From Micromonospora chokoriensis (GTDB taxonomy: Bacteria; Actinomycetota; Actinomycetes; Mycobacteriales; Micromonosporaceae), in NCBI RefSeq assembly GCF_000718555.1, contig NZ_JOAN01000003.1, forward strand, positions 124,001-188,000: a stretch of DNA of 64,000 bases. Reading direction: 5' to 3'. The position numbers were made by a program, and so were the translations under genes. Positions within the stretch are counted from its first letter, which is position 1, and every line of letters starts with the position of its first letter. Positions 7,635-15,787 of the stretch are shown piece by piece. A model generated the notes under the pieces. The model made no database searches. It was not told the origin of the DNA and was given only the letters and a program-made list of their open reading frames with translations.

Positions 7635-7949
7635 TCAGGGCTTGGGGCGGACGAGTGGGTTGGTGGTGTTGGCGCGGCTGAGGCGGTCGAGGACGGCGCG
7701 GCGGCGGGCGGCCGGGTCGGTGTCTTGCGCTGCGAGCCGGTCGAGGAACTGCTCGGCAAGAGGACCGACGGGCTCGGGGTCCGTGGGGTGGACATCCGGG
7801 CTGGGGGGTGGACAGGTGGACATGTCCACCCCCGACCCCTCGCGGTTTCGCCTCGCGCGCGTCACGTAGTCAGGGGTTTTTTTGTTAGTTGATCTTTCTT
7901 TATAGAGGTCAGGGCCCATGTGGCTCTCCGTAGTCATTTCGTCACTCAT
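7635..7949 (-). CDS. Small phage protein within a repeat-rich region
   Basis: 104 residues from an ATG inside the end of the helicase/primase gene. The C-terminal half is helical (PLAEQFLDRLAAQD...RRRAVLDRLSRA). The middle (VDMSTCPPPSPDVHP) is encoded by the GTGGACA repeats and matches VDTCPPP in the C-terminus of the upstream gene, so the repeats shape both proteins. Other starts, such as MTTESHM, are possible. Function unknown. Confidence 0.5.
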   Translation of the reverse strand: MSDEMTTESHMGPDLYKERSTNKKTPDYVTRARRNREGSGVDMSTCPPPSPDVHPTDPEPVGPLAEQFLDRLAAQDTDPAARRRAVLDRLSRANTTNPLVRPKP

Positions 7950-8038
7950 TTCCGCGATCCCCGATTTCGGCCTCTGGAGCCCCTTTTTCGCCCCCAGGGG
8001 GTGGACACGTGTCCACCTGTCCACCCCCCCTGTCCACG
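7787..8038. repeat. Two clusters of GTGGACA repeats with two perfect 16-bp palindromes
   Basis: Cluster 1: GGTGGACA at 7787 and 7807, then the perfect palindrome GGTGGACATGTCCACC (7815-7830). Cluster 2: the perfect palindrome GTGGACACGTGTCCAC (8001-8016), then TGTCCAC at 8018 and 8031. That makes eight copies of one 7-base half-site in about 250 bases, with single copies pointing right in cluster 1 and left in cluster 2. Between them lies an AT-rich patch (7870-7910) unusual for this GC content. They sit at the 3' end of the replication helicase gene. A phage replication origin or a multi-site operator is inferred. Confidence 0.65.
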
Positions 8039-9483
8039 CGTGCCGGACCGGGCTTGACGAAGCGGTCTTCATCGATGACTGCCCACCGCAGCGCCTCGGC
8101 GTGAGATAGACCGGGCTCGAACCAATCGCGGTCCCGGGCCGGCAGGAGCTTGCGCAACTTCCCCTTCGCGATCGGGCCCTTCTCGCGGACCTTGTCGCAG
8201 ATCCAGGCCGCCACCCGCTCCACCGTCGAGTCGACGCCACGCTCGGCCAGGCGGATCGCTACGGCCTCCTGCCGCCGCTTCTCCAGCTGCGCCTGTCGGG
8301 TCATCTCGGCCTCCTGCCGGCCGAACTCGATGAGCCGGTCACGGACGGCGCACGACGTGGCCCAGATCAGTCCGCCGAGCTCCCAGTCCTCCCAGGTGAC
8401 CTCGAACCGCTCATCGAGCAGAGCCAGGAGGGCGGCGAGCTTGCAGCGCATCAGCGGCACGTGCGAGTCGAGCTCGTCGACGACCACCTCGCCGCGCTGG
8501 CGGGCCAACTGCTCCCGCCGCAGCTGCGCCCGCAGGTCCGGCGGGAACGTGACGACCGGGTTGATGTCGCGGACCAGGTCGCCGCCGAGGGTGAGCCGCG
8601 TCGGGTCGGGCAGCGGCACCGGCTCGTCGGGGATGTGCGGGTCGATCGCCGACAGCCACAGGAACCGCTGCGGGGTGCCCGGCCCACCGTCGGCGAGCAG
8701 ATCCTGAGCGACTTTCGGCTGGTAGCCGATGAGCATGCCCATCGCGTACGAGCCGTCCGGCAGGAAGCGGGTGTTCTCCTCGCGGGCGTTGGCCTGCCCG
8801 AGTGCCCCACCAGTCCAGGCGGTGCGGATCGCCATGCCGACGGTGGTCCCCTGGCGCTCCTTCATCATCTTGGTGAGGGTCTGGCCCTCGTCGGCGTAGA
8901 AGAACGCGTTGTGCCGGACCTGGGCGCGGACCTTCTCCGTCTTCGGTTCGCCCTTGCGGTCGAGCTCGCCGGTCTCCTGTTGGATCCAGCCCATGTACGC
9001 CTCGGCCATACCCTCGCCGGTGCCGAGGCCGATGCCGTCGCGGTACAGCTCCGGGTCTGGGGTGCCGTCGAGGCGGGCCAGGTAGCGGGGCGGCAGGATC
9101 AGTCGGGTGGCGGTGCGCATCGCCTCGGTCTTGCCGGCGCCGGACGGGCCGATGAGGTTGACGAAGGTGTTGAGCGAGCCGGTGGGGCCGCGGCCGGAGT
9201 CGAACTTGATGTGGTGGTGGACCATCGCCGAGGCGCGGGCCAGCAGCGATCCGAGGACGGCGTCGGCGGAGGTGACGGACGCCCAGGCGGCTTCGCGGAT
9301 GTGCTTGAACAGGGGCCGGCTGCTCCAGAACGCGTCGGGCAGATTGACCAGCGGCACGGTGGTGGCGCCGGAGTTGAGTGCCTGCTGGGCGACCTCGGCG
9401 GCGGGCTCGAACTCTTCCCAGCCTTCGGGCCAGAGCTCGCCGTCGTACTCGCTGACGGGCAGGTCCATGTCTACGGTGGTCAC
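7942..9483 (-). CDS. DUF3987-type phage helicase/primase ATPase
   Basis: 513 residues. A P-loop GPSGAGKTE (112-120) follows a beta strand (NTFVNLI), and a Walker-B-like AFFYADEGQTL lies near residue 200, followed by conserved ARxxNTRF-like and GYQPK stretches, as in DUF3987 proteins, which are D5/primase-helicase relatives of phages and mobile elements. It probably unwinds DNA at the phage origin. GTG start overlapping the previous gene; an ATG five codons in is an alternative. The C-terminus (RGGGQVDTCPPPGGEKG) is encoded by the repeat cluster and looks unstructured. Confidence 0.8.
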   Translation of the reverse strand: MTTVDMDLPVSEYDGELWPEGWEEFEPAAEVAQQALNSGATTVPLVNLPDAFWSSRPLFKHIREAAWASVTSADAVLGSLLARASAMVHHHIKFDSGRGPTGSLNTFVNLIGPSGAGKTEAMRTATRLILPPRYLARLDGTPDPELYRDGIGLGTGEGMAEAYMGWIQQETGELDRKGEPKTEKVRAQVRHNAFFYADEGQTLTKMMKERQGTTVGMAIRTAWTGGALGQANAREENTRFLPDGSYAMGMLIGYQPKVAQDLLADGGPGTPQRFLWLSAIDPHIPDEPVPLPDPTRLTLGGDLVRDINPVVTFPPDLRAQLRREQLARQRGEVVVDELDSHVPLMRCKLAALLALLDERFEVTWEDWELGGLIWATSCAVRDRLIEFGRQEAEMTRQAQLEKRRQEAVAIRLAERGVDSTVERVAAWICDKVREKGPIAKGKLRKLLPARDRDWFEPGLSHAEALRWAVIDEDRFVKPGPARVDRGGGQVDTCPPPGGEKGAPEAEIGDRGNE

Positions 9484-9974
9484 GCCGCCACCCGGAGTTC
9501 GCGCACCGGGCGGCCGGTCTCCCAGTCGACGCCGCGGCTGCCGCCGGGGAAGTCACCGGCGCGGGGCACGGCTCGGTCGGCGGCCCGGCGGGCGTCGCGT
9601 CGCTTGACGGCCTCGTTGTGCCACCAGAGGGCGTCGGCGGCGGTGAGGTTGCCGGGTACGCCGTCGCGGGCCTTGCGCCTGGGTCCGCTAAACGCGTACC
9701 GCAGCCCTTCCCAGACCTCGGCGAGGGTGCGTTCTTCGCCGTCGTCGTTTCCGTTGATGTAGCCGGCCTGGTAGGCGAGGTTCCACAGCGCGGGGTCGTC
9801 GGACGGTCCGTCGGCGGTGGCTACGCCCATCTGGAAAGCGAGGGCGGTGAGGTAGGCGACCTGCGTGAGCGTGAACGTCTCCTGTCCGCTGGTGAGGGCG
9901 GCGACAGCGCGCTGGGCGGTGTCCTGGTACGGCAGGGCGCGGACCTCGTCGGCGCTTGGGGTGGTGCTGGTCAT
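9480..9974 (-). CDS. Hypothetical phage protein
   Basis: 164 residues, no known family. The centre (NLAYQAGYINGNDDGEERTLAEVWEGLRYAF) is well formed and helical. The ATG has a GGGGGG-rich ribosome site. A further in-frame ATG at 10073 overlaps the upstream stop, but adds only a low-complexity Thr/His stretch. It is coupled to the helicase/primase gene and may help replication. Confidence 0.55.
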   Translation of the reverse strand: MTSTTPSADEVRALPYQDTAQRAVAALTSGQETFTLTQVAYLTALAFQMGVATADGPSDDPALWNLAYQAGYINGNDDGEERTLAEVWEGLRYAFSGPRRKARDGVPGNLTAADALWWHNEAVKRRDARRAADRAVPRAGDFPGGSRGVDWETGRPVRELRVAA

Positions 9975-10072
9975 CAGGTCCCCCCTGTTGGTCGTGGTGG
10001 TCGTGGTGTGGGGCCCTGCCGCGACGTGAGCGCGGGCGTCCCGGCCGGTTCCGGTGTCAGGGCGGGCCGTCA

Positions 10073-11068
10073 TCAGGCGGCCTGGGTGGTGCGGCGGGTG
10101 CCGGTGCGGATGCGTGGGGCGATGGATGGGGGCCGCGAGCAGGCGGGGATGCCGTTGTCGAGGCGCACCTTGGTGATGGAGTTGGTGGCCCGGCTGGGGC
10201 TGCGCGCGGTGCGCTGGTCGTTGGCGCCGGGCCAGCGCAGGAGGTGGCCGATCTCGGCGTCGGTGAGGGTCTTGGCGAGCCGGCGCACGGTTTCGATGAG
10301 GTCGGGTCGGTGCATGGCGATCTGCGCGTAGGTGAGCCGGCCCTCGCACGCTTGGCCGACGGTGGTCTCGTCGTAGTCGTCGCTGCGCTTGGTGTCGCCG
10401 AGGTTGGGTTGCTCGTTCGGGTCGTCGATGTCGTCCCAGGCGAGCGGTGGCGGTGACCCGAAGTACTTCGCCCGGCGGCGTGCGGCTTCGCTCGGGCCGG
10501 GGATCAGGCAGTACTCGTCGAACACCGCCTTGACCCTGTCGCGGGTGGTGGTGAGGACCCGCTCGCTTTCGAGCCACTGGTTGATGACCCACGTGCTGAC
10601 CCCGAGCAGCCGGGCGAGGTGCGGGCGGGTGTAGCCGATGGCCCCGAGCGCGCGCAGCCGGCGGCGGGTGCCGACGCTGGGCACGGTCCAGCCTTCGGGG
10701 GCGGGTCCGGTGACGCCGAGCAGGGTGGCGGCCATGAGCGCGGTGACGCCCCGTGCGCGCCGGCCGCGCCGGATGTCGCTGATGGCGCCCTGATCGACGC
10801 CGGCCTTCTCGGCGATCTGGCGCAGCGTCCACCCGGCGGTGAGCAGGGACTCGATGTGCGCGGCGACCGGGCCGGTGGGGGTGAGTGGCTGCCAGGTGCC
10901 GGCGCTGAGTTGGCGGCGGCGCTGGCGGTTGTACCAGGCGTCCCGGGCTCGGCAGGCGGGGCAGCCAGCCTGACGGGCTGCGGGGTGCAGCCGGCAGGTC
11001 GGCGGCATCCGGTCCTTCACGGTCCGATGCGGGGTGACGGTCGAGCGATGAGCGGTCGCGGTGGCCAT
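10073..11068 (-). CDS. Helix-turn-helix DNA-binding phage protein
   Basis: 331 residues. After a CRLHPAARQAGCPAC knuckle near residue 25, there are two helix-turn-helix units: TLRQIAEKAGVDQGAISDIRRG (about 80-101) and YTRPHLARLLGVSTWVINQWLE (about 144-166). A third weaker one (LTDAEIGHLLRW) follows near the C-terminus. It may be an origin-binding or regulatory protein, as it is placed beside the helicase/primase and the repeat clusters. It starts 3 bases after the upstream stop. Confidence 0.7.
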   Translation of the reverse strand: MATATAHRSTVTPHRTVKDRMPPTCRLHPAARQAGCPACRARDAWYNRQRRRQLSAGTWQPLTPTGPVAAHIESLLTAGWTLRQIAEKAGVDQGAISDIRRGRRARGVTALMAATLLGVTGPAPEGWTVPSVGTRRRLRALGAIGYTRPHLARLLGVSTWVINQWLESERVLTTTRDRVKAVFDEYCLIPGPSEAARRRAKYFGSPPPLAWDDIDDPNEQPNLGDTKRSDDYDETTVGQACEGRLTYAQIAMHRPDLIETVRRLAKTLTDAEIGHLLRWPGANDQRTARSPSRATNSITKVRLDNGIPACSRPPSIAPRIRTGTRRTTQAA

Positions 11069-11071
11069 GGC

Positions 11072-11884
11072 TCACGCACCCGCAGGGGCGTAGTCGTCAG
11101 CGGTGACCCGAGCCGGCGGGAACGCCTCGTCCTGGCTGATGTCCCCGCGGCGCAGCGAGCCGAACAGCACGTCGAGTTGCGCGAACTCCTCGCCCGTCCA
11201 GTCGGCTCGCTTGACGCCGACCTTCTGCTCCAACTGCTCGAGGGTGATCCCGCGCCGCTCGAACGCCTTGATCGCCGTGCCGATCTTCTGGGCCAGGTCC
11301 GGACCGCTGGGGCTGGCCAGCGTCTTCTGGCACAACTCCTGCGCCTCCTCGGTGAACCAGGTGGGCAAGATGGCGAAGATGGCCTCACGGACGCGGCGTG
11401 CGCCCTGGTTGGCGTTGTTCTCGTAGATGTCGCGCAGGTCGGTGATGTCTTTGGCCCCGCCGCGGGTGTCCTTCTTGTGCGGGACGATGAAGATCGAGGC
11501 GCTGCGGGTGTTGGTCTCGACGTCCCACGCGAACGCCTGCATCTCGCTGATGCCGGCGGCGTCGTCGCGGCGCAGCTCAGCGATGCCGTACTGGATGTTT
11601 CCCCAGCATCGGGCGAGGTCCCGGGCGAGGTGGATGGACGGCCCCGAGACGGTCTGCCCGGCGCGCGGGAAGTTGAAGAACGCGCGCGACGCCAGCGCCG
11701 GCTGCCCGCAGGAGCGGCGCATGTCGGCCAGCGCCCGGTCGATGTCACGGGGCATCTGCTTCGCGGCGACGACGGCGGCCTGAACTTCGGCGACGGCCCT
11801 GGACTGCTCGATGGCGGTGGCCTGGCCGAGGTGCGCCGGGGTGGGGATGGCGGGCGCGGTGATGCGGTCGATGGCGTTGGTCAC
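11072..11884 (-). CDS. RecT-like single-strand annealing protein (probable)
   Basis: 270 residues from a GTG that overlaps the end of the RecE-like nuclease gene. RecT-type proteins anneal complementary strands made by a partner exonuclease. The call rests on the gene pair, the length and RecT-like features: a helical start (SRAVAEVQAAVVAAKQ), then SGPSIHLARDLARCWGNIQYG, EMQAFAWDVETNTRSASIFIVPHKKDTR, and a C-terminal RVREAIFAILPTWF. Sequence alone does not show catalytic residues in this family. ERF- or Sak-type annealases are the alternative. Confidence 0.65.
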   Translation of the reverse strand: MTNAIDRITAPAIPTPAHLGQATAIEQSRAVAEVQAAVVAAKQMPRDIDRALADMRRSCGQPALASRAFFNFPRAGQTVSGPSIHLARDLARCWGNIQYGIAELRRDDAAGISEMQAFAWDVETNTRSASIFIVPHKKDTRGGAKDITDLRDIYENNANQGARRVREAIFAILPTWFTEEAQELCQKTLASPSGPDLAQKIGTAIKAFERRGITLEQLEQKVGVKRADWTGEEFAQLDVLFGSLRRGDISQDEAFPPARVTADDYAPAGA

Positions 11885-12750
11885 CAGATCTCCTTGGTGT
11901 GCTGGCGCTCCACCCACGCGGGCAGGGCGATGAGTTCGATGTCGTTGCTGTAGCCGGGCCACTCGTCGGCGCGGACGCACTCGGCGTAGATGCCGAGGGC
12001 CTGCGCGTTGAGGTCGCGGCCGATGCGTCGGGCGACCGGATCCAGCTGCACGACGGTGATGAGGTACGGGGCCTCGGTCTCCTGGAAGACGAGGACGAAC
12101 GCGGGGTCGTCGGCGAGGCCGAGCCGTACGGCACCGTCGCCGTAGTGGGCGTCCTGCTGGAAGTAGCCGAAGCTGTTGACGGTCCGGCGGATGGTCTCCG
12201 GGTCGGCGCAGGTCGTGGTCTTGTAGTCGACGATGAGTCGGCGCCGGCCGGGCACGGCGTGGCGGAGGAAGTCGTAGCGGGCGCGGCACCACACGCCGGT
12301 GGCCTGGTCGATCCAGAACGCGGACACCTCCGCCTGCCCAGCCTCGGGCGCGAGCAGCGGCCCGGCGATGGGGTGCCGGCGCACGGCGGCGGCCATGTCG
12401 ACCACACGCTCGTGGTCGGACTCCAGCAGCGGTACCTTGCCCGCAGCGTGCGCGGCGGCCTTCGCCTCCTTGGCGGCCTTGGTGCGCCAGTCCGGGGCCT
12501 CCACCACGACCAGTTCGGCGCCGGTCCCGAGCACCTTCAGGTGTGCGGCGTGGCCAAGGTCGAATGCGTCCTTGGGCGCCTGCCCGTAGTCGAGCCAGTG
12601 CCGGAACTTGGCCGGGCAGGACGGCGGCAGCAGCTTCCGGGCGCCGGTCGATGACAGGCTGCCGCCGGGAACCGGGTCAGCGTGGTAGACGTCCTCGGGC
12701 ATACCCGGGTATAGGCCGGGCTCGGTGACGATGACCTCGGTGGTGGTCAT
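11881..12750 (-). CDS. RecE-like PD-(D/E)XK exonuclease
   Basis: 289 residues. The RecE C-terminal/Cas4-like nuclease layout is visible: an N-terminal SSTGARKLLPPSCPAKFRHW, FDLGHAAHLKVLG, then the catalytic Glu/Asp-x-Lys series in AEVSAFWIDQ...CRARYDFL and LIVDYKTTT, and a Tyr/Gln stretch (FGYFQQDAHYG). It would resect double-strand ends from 5' to 3' for the adjacent annealing protein. ATGA overlap with the gene before it. Confidence 0.8.
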   Translation of the reverse strand: MTTTEVIVTEPGLYPGMPEDVYHADPVPGGSLSSTGARKLLPPSCPAKFRHWLDYGQAPKDAFDLGHAAHLKVLGTGAELVVVEAPDWRTKAAKEAKAAAHAAGKVPLLESDHERVVDMAAAVRRHPIAGPLLAPEAGQAEVSAFWIDQATGVWCRARYDFLRHAVPGRRRLIVDYKTTTCADPETIRRTVNSFGYFQQDAHYGDGAVRLGLADDPAFVLVFQETEAPYLITVVQLDPVARRIGRDLNAQALGIYAECVRADEWPGYSNDIELIALPAWVERQHTKEIW

Positions 12751-13073
12751 GACGCCGGCCTCTGCTTGCGCTTCGAGGCGACCTTCTTGTCCTTGCCGAC
12801 CAGCCCGGCCGCTTCGTCCTCGGCGTACTGGCGGTCGGCGTGGTCCTTGCAGAGCAGCAGCTCCCCGTCACTGGTGACCCGCCGCCGCTTGGCGCTGCGG
12901 ATGTCGACCGGCCCGGCGCCGCGCTGCTCGTGGGTGACGAGCACGCAGTGCTGGCACTGGACGCGCTTGACGGGGTTGTAGCTGGCCCACTGGACGCCGT
13001 CGACCTTGCGCGGCGGGGCGACCTCAACGGGCACGGGCGGCCCGAAAAGGGTGATCTGTTCGATGGCGGTCAT
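12747..13073 (-). CDS. Small zinc-finger-like phage protein
   Basis: 108 residues. CQHC...H and a later LLCKDH form a possible CCHC zinc site. The ends are very basic (SKRKQRP). It overlaps both neighbours by four bases and lies between the RecE-like and WhiB-like genes. Function unknown; DNA binding is plausible. Confidence 0.55.
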   Translation of the reverse strand: MTAIEQITLFGPPVPVEVAPPRKVDGVQWASYNPVKRVQCQHCVLVTHEQRGAGPVDIRSAKRRRVTSDGELLLCKDHADRQYAEDEAAGLVGKDKKVASKRKQRPAS

Positions 13074-13516
13074 GCGGCCTTGCTCCCGTTCTTGAGTGCG
13101 GCGGCGCGGGCCAGCACGGTGCGCATGGCCGGCGGCCGGTAGGAGTGGTCTTTCGCCGCGTGCTGGAGGCGTGGCACCTGGCAGCGCGCGCAGCCCATGG
13201 GCGTGGTCTTGCCGCGTCCGGCCCGCTCGGCGCTGAGCCGCTTGCCGTCGGGGTGGTGCTCGTCGAACCACGCCTTGCGCTCTCCGCCGGTCATCCCGGC
13301 CCGTACGCCCTCGAAGTCCCGCTGGTCGATCGAGTCGATGAAGCACTCGCGCTGGACGGGGCAGCCGCCGCACTGGCGCTTGGCGCGGGCCCTGTCCTCG
13401 GCGTCGTGGTCGGGGTACATGACGTCGGGATCGACGGGCCGGGTGACGCAGTGCCCCCGCAGCCGCCAGTTGGCGTCGAGCGGCAGGGCCAGTCGGGTCA
13501 GGGTCGCCGCGCTCAC
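13070..13516 (-). CDS. WhiB-family iron-sulfur regulator (phage-encoded)
   Basis: 148 residues. Cys23, Cys49, Cys52 and Cys58 (HC...RQCGGCPVQREC) are the four ligands of the WhiB [4Fe-4S] cluster, followed by the turn EGVRAGMTGGERKAW seen in the family. WhiB proteins bind the main sigma factor and change host gene expression. Actinophages are known to carry them. An extra C-terminal CARCQ...H motif after the WhiB core is not usual. GTG start with GTGA overlap. Confidence 0.85.
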   Translation of the reverse strand: MSAATLTRLALPLDANWRLRGHCVTRPVDPDVMYPDHDAEDRARAKRQCGGCPVQRECFIDSIDQRDFEGVRAGMTGGERKAWFDEHHPDGKRLSAERAGRGKTTPMGCARCQVPRLQHAAKDHSYRPPAMRTVLARAAALKNGSKAA

Positions 13517-14055
13517 TTCACCCGCCCCCGCTCGCTCAGCTTCGCGACGGCCTTGGCGAGTGCGTCGACCAGTTCCTTGCTGGACGGCAACTGCCCGCCC
13601 TGCTTGGCCTTGGCCTGAAGTGCACTCAGGTGCTCGCCGATCTCGTGCAGTCCGCTCACGCAGGTGAGGCGGGACTTGTCGTAGGCGGCGGCGCGCTGGT
13701 CGAAGTGGTGGACCTGCTTCTCCAGGTCGGCGATGACCTTGCCGTGCTCGGTGCAGTCCAGCGCCCGGTCACCGGCGGCCCGGACCTGGCGGTCCTTGTC
13801 GACCTGCTCGGCGGCGACCTGCCCCTTGAGCCGGAGGATCTCCTTGGCCATGTCGACGACCTCGGGCATCGGAGCCCCAGCGGCGAGCAGCGCGCGAGCG
13901 GCCTTACGCGGCCCGGCGCCCAGAGCGTTGAGGGTGGTGCTCGGTCCGTCGTAGCGCTCGCTGCGCGGGTCGATGTGCTCCCCGCCCAAGTGCGCCGGCT
14001 CGGTCGCGCAGGCGGTGCGCTGGCAGGTCTTGTCGGGTCCGTATTCGTTCGTCAC
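13513..14055 (-). CDS. Hypothetical helical phage protein
   Basis: 180 residues from GTG. The N-terminus has CQRTACATEPAHLGGEH, a possible zinc site. The rest is helix, partly coiled (KEILRLKGQVAAEQVDK, VIADLEKQVHHFDQRAAAYD). Coupled to both neighbours. Function unknown. Confidence 0.55.
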   Translation of the reverse strand: MTNEYGPDKTCQRTACATEPAHLGGEHIDPRSERYDGPSTTLNALGAGPRKAARALLAAGAPMPEVVDMAKEILRLKGQVAAEQVDKDRQVRAAGDRALDCTEHGKVIADLEKQVHHFDQRAAAYDKSRLTCVSGLHEIGEHLSALQAKAKQGGQLPSSKELVDALAKAVAKLSERGRVK

Positions 14056-14438
14056 TGGTCCTCCTCCCCCGTGGTGGTGGTCTGGTCGTCGATGGCCGCC
14101 CCGTCGGCGGCCCACTGCTGGATCTCGTCGTCGGTGGCGACGCCCGCCGGTTGGGTCCACGCCCCGGTGGGCTTGATGTCGCGGGGTGCCCAGAAGCCGG
14201 TGTCTTGGTCGACGTCGGCGTGCACGGCCTCGGTGGTGCGGGTGGCGAGTTGCAGGGCGGCGGGGGTGAGGAGGTGTCCGGGGTCGACGGGGCGAACGTT
14301 GCCGGGGCGGTGCCGTCCGCCGGTGCTGGTCTGCCGGTCGAGTCCGATCCACTGGGTGAGGCGTTGCCGCCAGGTGGCCGGTGGGGTGGGGTTGGTGGCC
14401 CAGGCGTGGACGGTGCCGTCGTGGAGGTCGTAGCTCAC
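14052..14438 (-). CDS. Hypothetical phage protein
   Basis: 128 residues, GTG start inside the upstream stop. No domain recognised. The acidic, Thr-rich C-terminus (AAIDDQTTTTGEEDQ) is probably disordered. Confidence 0.5.
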   Translation of the reverse strand: MSYDLHDGTVHAWATNPTPPATWRQRLTQWIGLDRQTSTGGRHRPGNVRPVDPGHLLTPAALQLATRTTEAVHADVDQDTGFWAPRDIKPTGAWTQPAGVATDDEIQQWAADGAAIDDQTTTTGEEDQ

Positions 14439-15049
14439 GACGCCACCGCCTGGGTGCGGTCGATCTCGTAGGCGTCGTAGGCATCGACCAGTGCCATGCC
14501 CTCGTCGTCGAGGCCGACCGTTTGGACGTCGCTGGATTCGCGCCACACCCTCACGGCCTCGACGACTGCCTTCAGGTCGTCGCGCTGCTGCCGTACCCGG
14601 GCGTTCTCGGAGACGAGCCGGCCGTTCTCGTTGGCGAGGTTGGCGGCCTGCTCGCGGGACTTGGCGAGGGCGGCGGTGGTCTCGTTGAGGTCGACGATGG
14701 CTTTCGCTAAGACCTTGATGAGTCCATCCCGGTCCGCGACCAGCTCGGCGACCTTGGTCGGGATCTCGTAGGCGTAGTGCACATCCGGGTCCGTGAGGTC
14801 CATGCCCAGCGCCTTGGCGGCACCGTCGAGGAGGTCGCTGTTGAGGTCTCGCTGCGCGCGGGTCTCGGCCAGCTCGGCGCTGTCCCGCTCGGTGCGGCTG
14901 TCGGTCAACTGGGTGTGCAGCTCGTCGACCTTGGCGAGCAACCCGGCGGCGGCATTGGCGAGCTGGTGCGCGACGTAGGCCTTGGCCCCGCCTGTGGTGG
15001 TTGCGTAGTCATCGACCCAGCGGCGGGCCTCGGGGAAGGTGTCGGTCAC
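14435..15049 (-). CDS. Coiled-coil phage protein
   Basis: 204 residues. Two long heptad-like helices (LLAKVDELHTQLTDSRTERD...; ALAKSREQAANLANENGRL...) with a short globular part around ALGMDLTDPDVHYAYEIP. GTG start. Function unknown. Confidence 0.55.
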   Translation of the reverse strand: MTDTFPEARRWVDDYATTTGGAKAYVAHQLANAAAGLLAKVDELHTQLTDSRTERDSAELAETRAQRDLNSDLLDGAAKALGMDLTDPDVHYAYEIPTKVAELVADRDGLIKVLAKAIVDLNETTAALAKSREQAANLANENGRLVSENARVRQQRDDLKAVVEAVRVWRESSDVQTVGLDDEGMALVDAYDAYEIDRTQAVAS

Positions 15050-15189
15050 GGCTTGTCTCCGTTCGTGCGGGCGGCCTGGGCGCAGATGGCCTCGGCCAGC
15101 GCCTCGTAGTCGCAGCAGGGGTCGGGGCGGGTGAAGGGTGCGGTGACGACGGCGGCGATGGCGTCGAGGGCCATCCGCAGGCGGGTCAC
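15046..15189 (-). CDS. Very small phage protein (47 aa)
   Basis: GTG start and TGA stop each overlap a neighbour by four bases, which is the main support. The product is helical with a CCDYEALAEAICAQ stretch. It is easily missed because it lacks an ATG. Confidence 0.5.
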   Translation of the reverse strand: MTRLRMALDAIAAVVTAPFTRPDPCCDYEALAEAICAQAARTNGDKP

Positions 15190-15470
15190 GCGACCCTCCG
15201 CAGGTGCTTGCGGCCGGCGAGCCGGTCGAGGGCTGGCAACCAGCGCTCGCGGTGCTCGTCGGCGACCATCCGGCCGTGCAGGATGGCCGGGTAGTCGTCG
15301 CCGGGGATGGCCAGCAGCGCCGCGTACTGGGTGTGCAGCTCTGAGCTGAGCGTCTGAAGGTCGGCGGTGATGCTGCGGTTGGCGCGGCGCTCGCCGATGA
15401 CTTCGCCGACGTAGACGGCTGCGGCGATGACCAGGGCGAGGGCGGCTACGGCGAGGATGAGGCGGGCCAT
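15186..15470 (-). CDS. Single-span membrane protein (phage)
   Basis: 94 residues. The N-terminus is one membrane helix (LILAVAALALVIAAAVYV), followed by a charged cytoplasmic or external tail. The ATG is at a TGATG junction; GTG three bases upstream (15473) is an equally good start. Confidence 0.55.
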   Translation of the reverse strand: MARLILAVAALALVIAAAVYVGEVIGERRANRSITADLQTLSSELHTQYAALLAIPGDDYPAILHGRMVADEHRERWLPALDRLAGRKHLRRVA

Positions 15471-15787
15471 CACGCGGCCTCCTCTGCGACGATCAGGTCG
15501 AGCAGCGGCAGCTCGATGACGGCAGGCACCTTCTCGGCAGGAACCTCGGTGTGGCCCTGTTCGCGGCAGGTGCGGGCGATCAGATCCCGGTTGGACTTGA
15601 CCAACTGCCGCCACCGCTCGTATCGGGAGCGGTGGTTGTCGTGGATTCCGGCGGTCGTCGTGTCGTGTCGGGCGCCTGATCCGTAGGTGAACCCGAGTCG
15701 GGGCAGAACCTGGGACGGCCGGCTGTCGAGCCACCGGTCTCTGGCGTCCTGGCAGGGGCGGCAGACCGGCGGGAGTGGTGTGGTCAT
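15470..15787 (-). CDS. Hypothetical phage protein with N-terminal CxxC
   Basis: 105 residues. It opens with VCRPCQDARDRWLDSRP, which resembles the CPACRARDAWYNR segment of the HTH protein at 10073-11068, so a shared zinc-knuckle type is likely. The rest is helical (RYERWRQLVKSNRDLIARTC). ATG in a TGATG junction, or GTG at 15790. Confidence 0.5.
   Translation of the reverse strand: MTTPLPPVCRPCQDARDRWLDSRPSQVLPRLGFTYGSGARHDTTTAGIHDNHRSRYERWRQLVKSNRDLIARTCREQGHTEVPAEKVPAVIELPLLDLIVAEEAA

Noticed and set aside
7787-8038. A CRISPR array
   Set aside because: Repeats are 7-8 bases, mixed in direction and without equal spacers; no cas genes.
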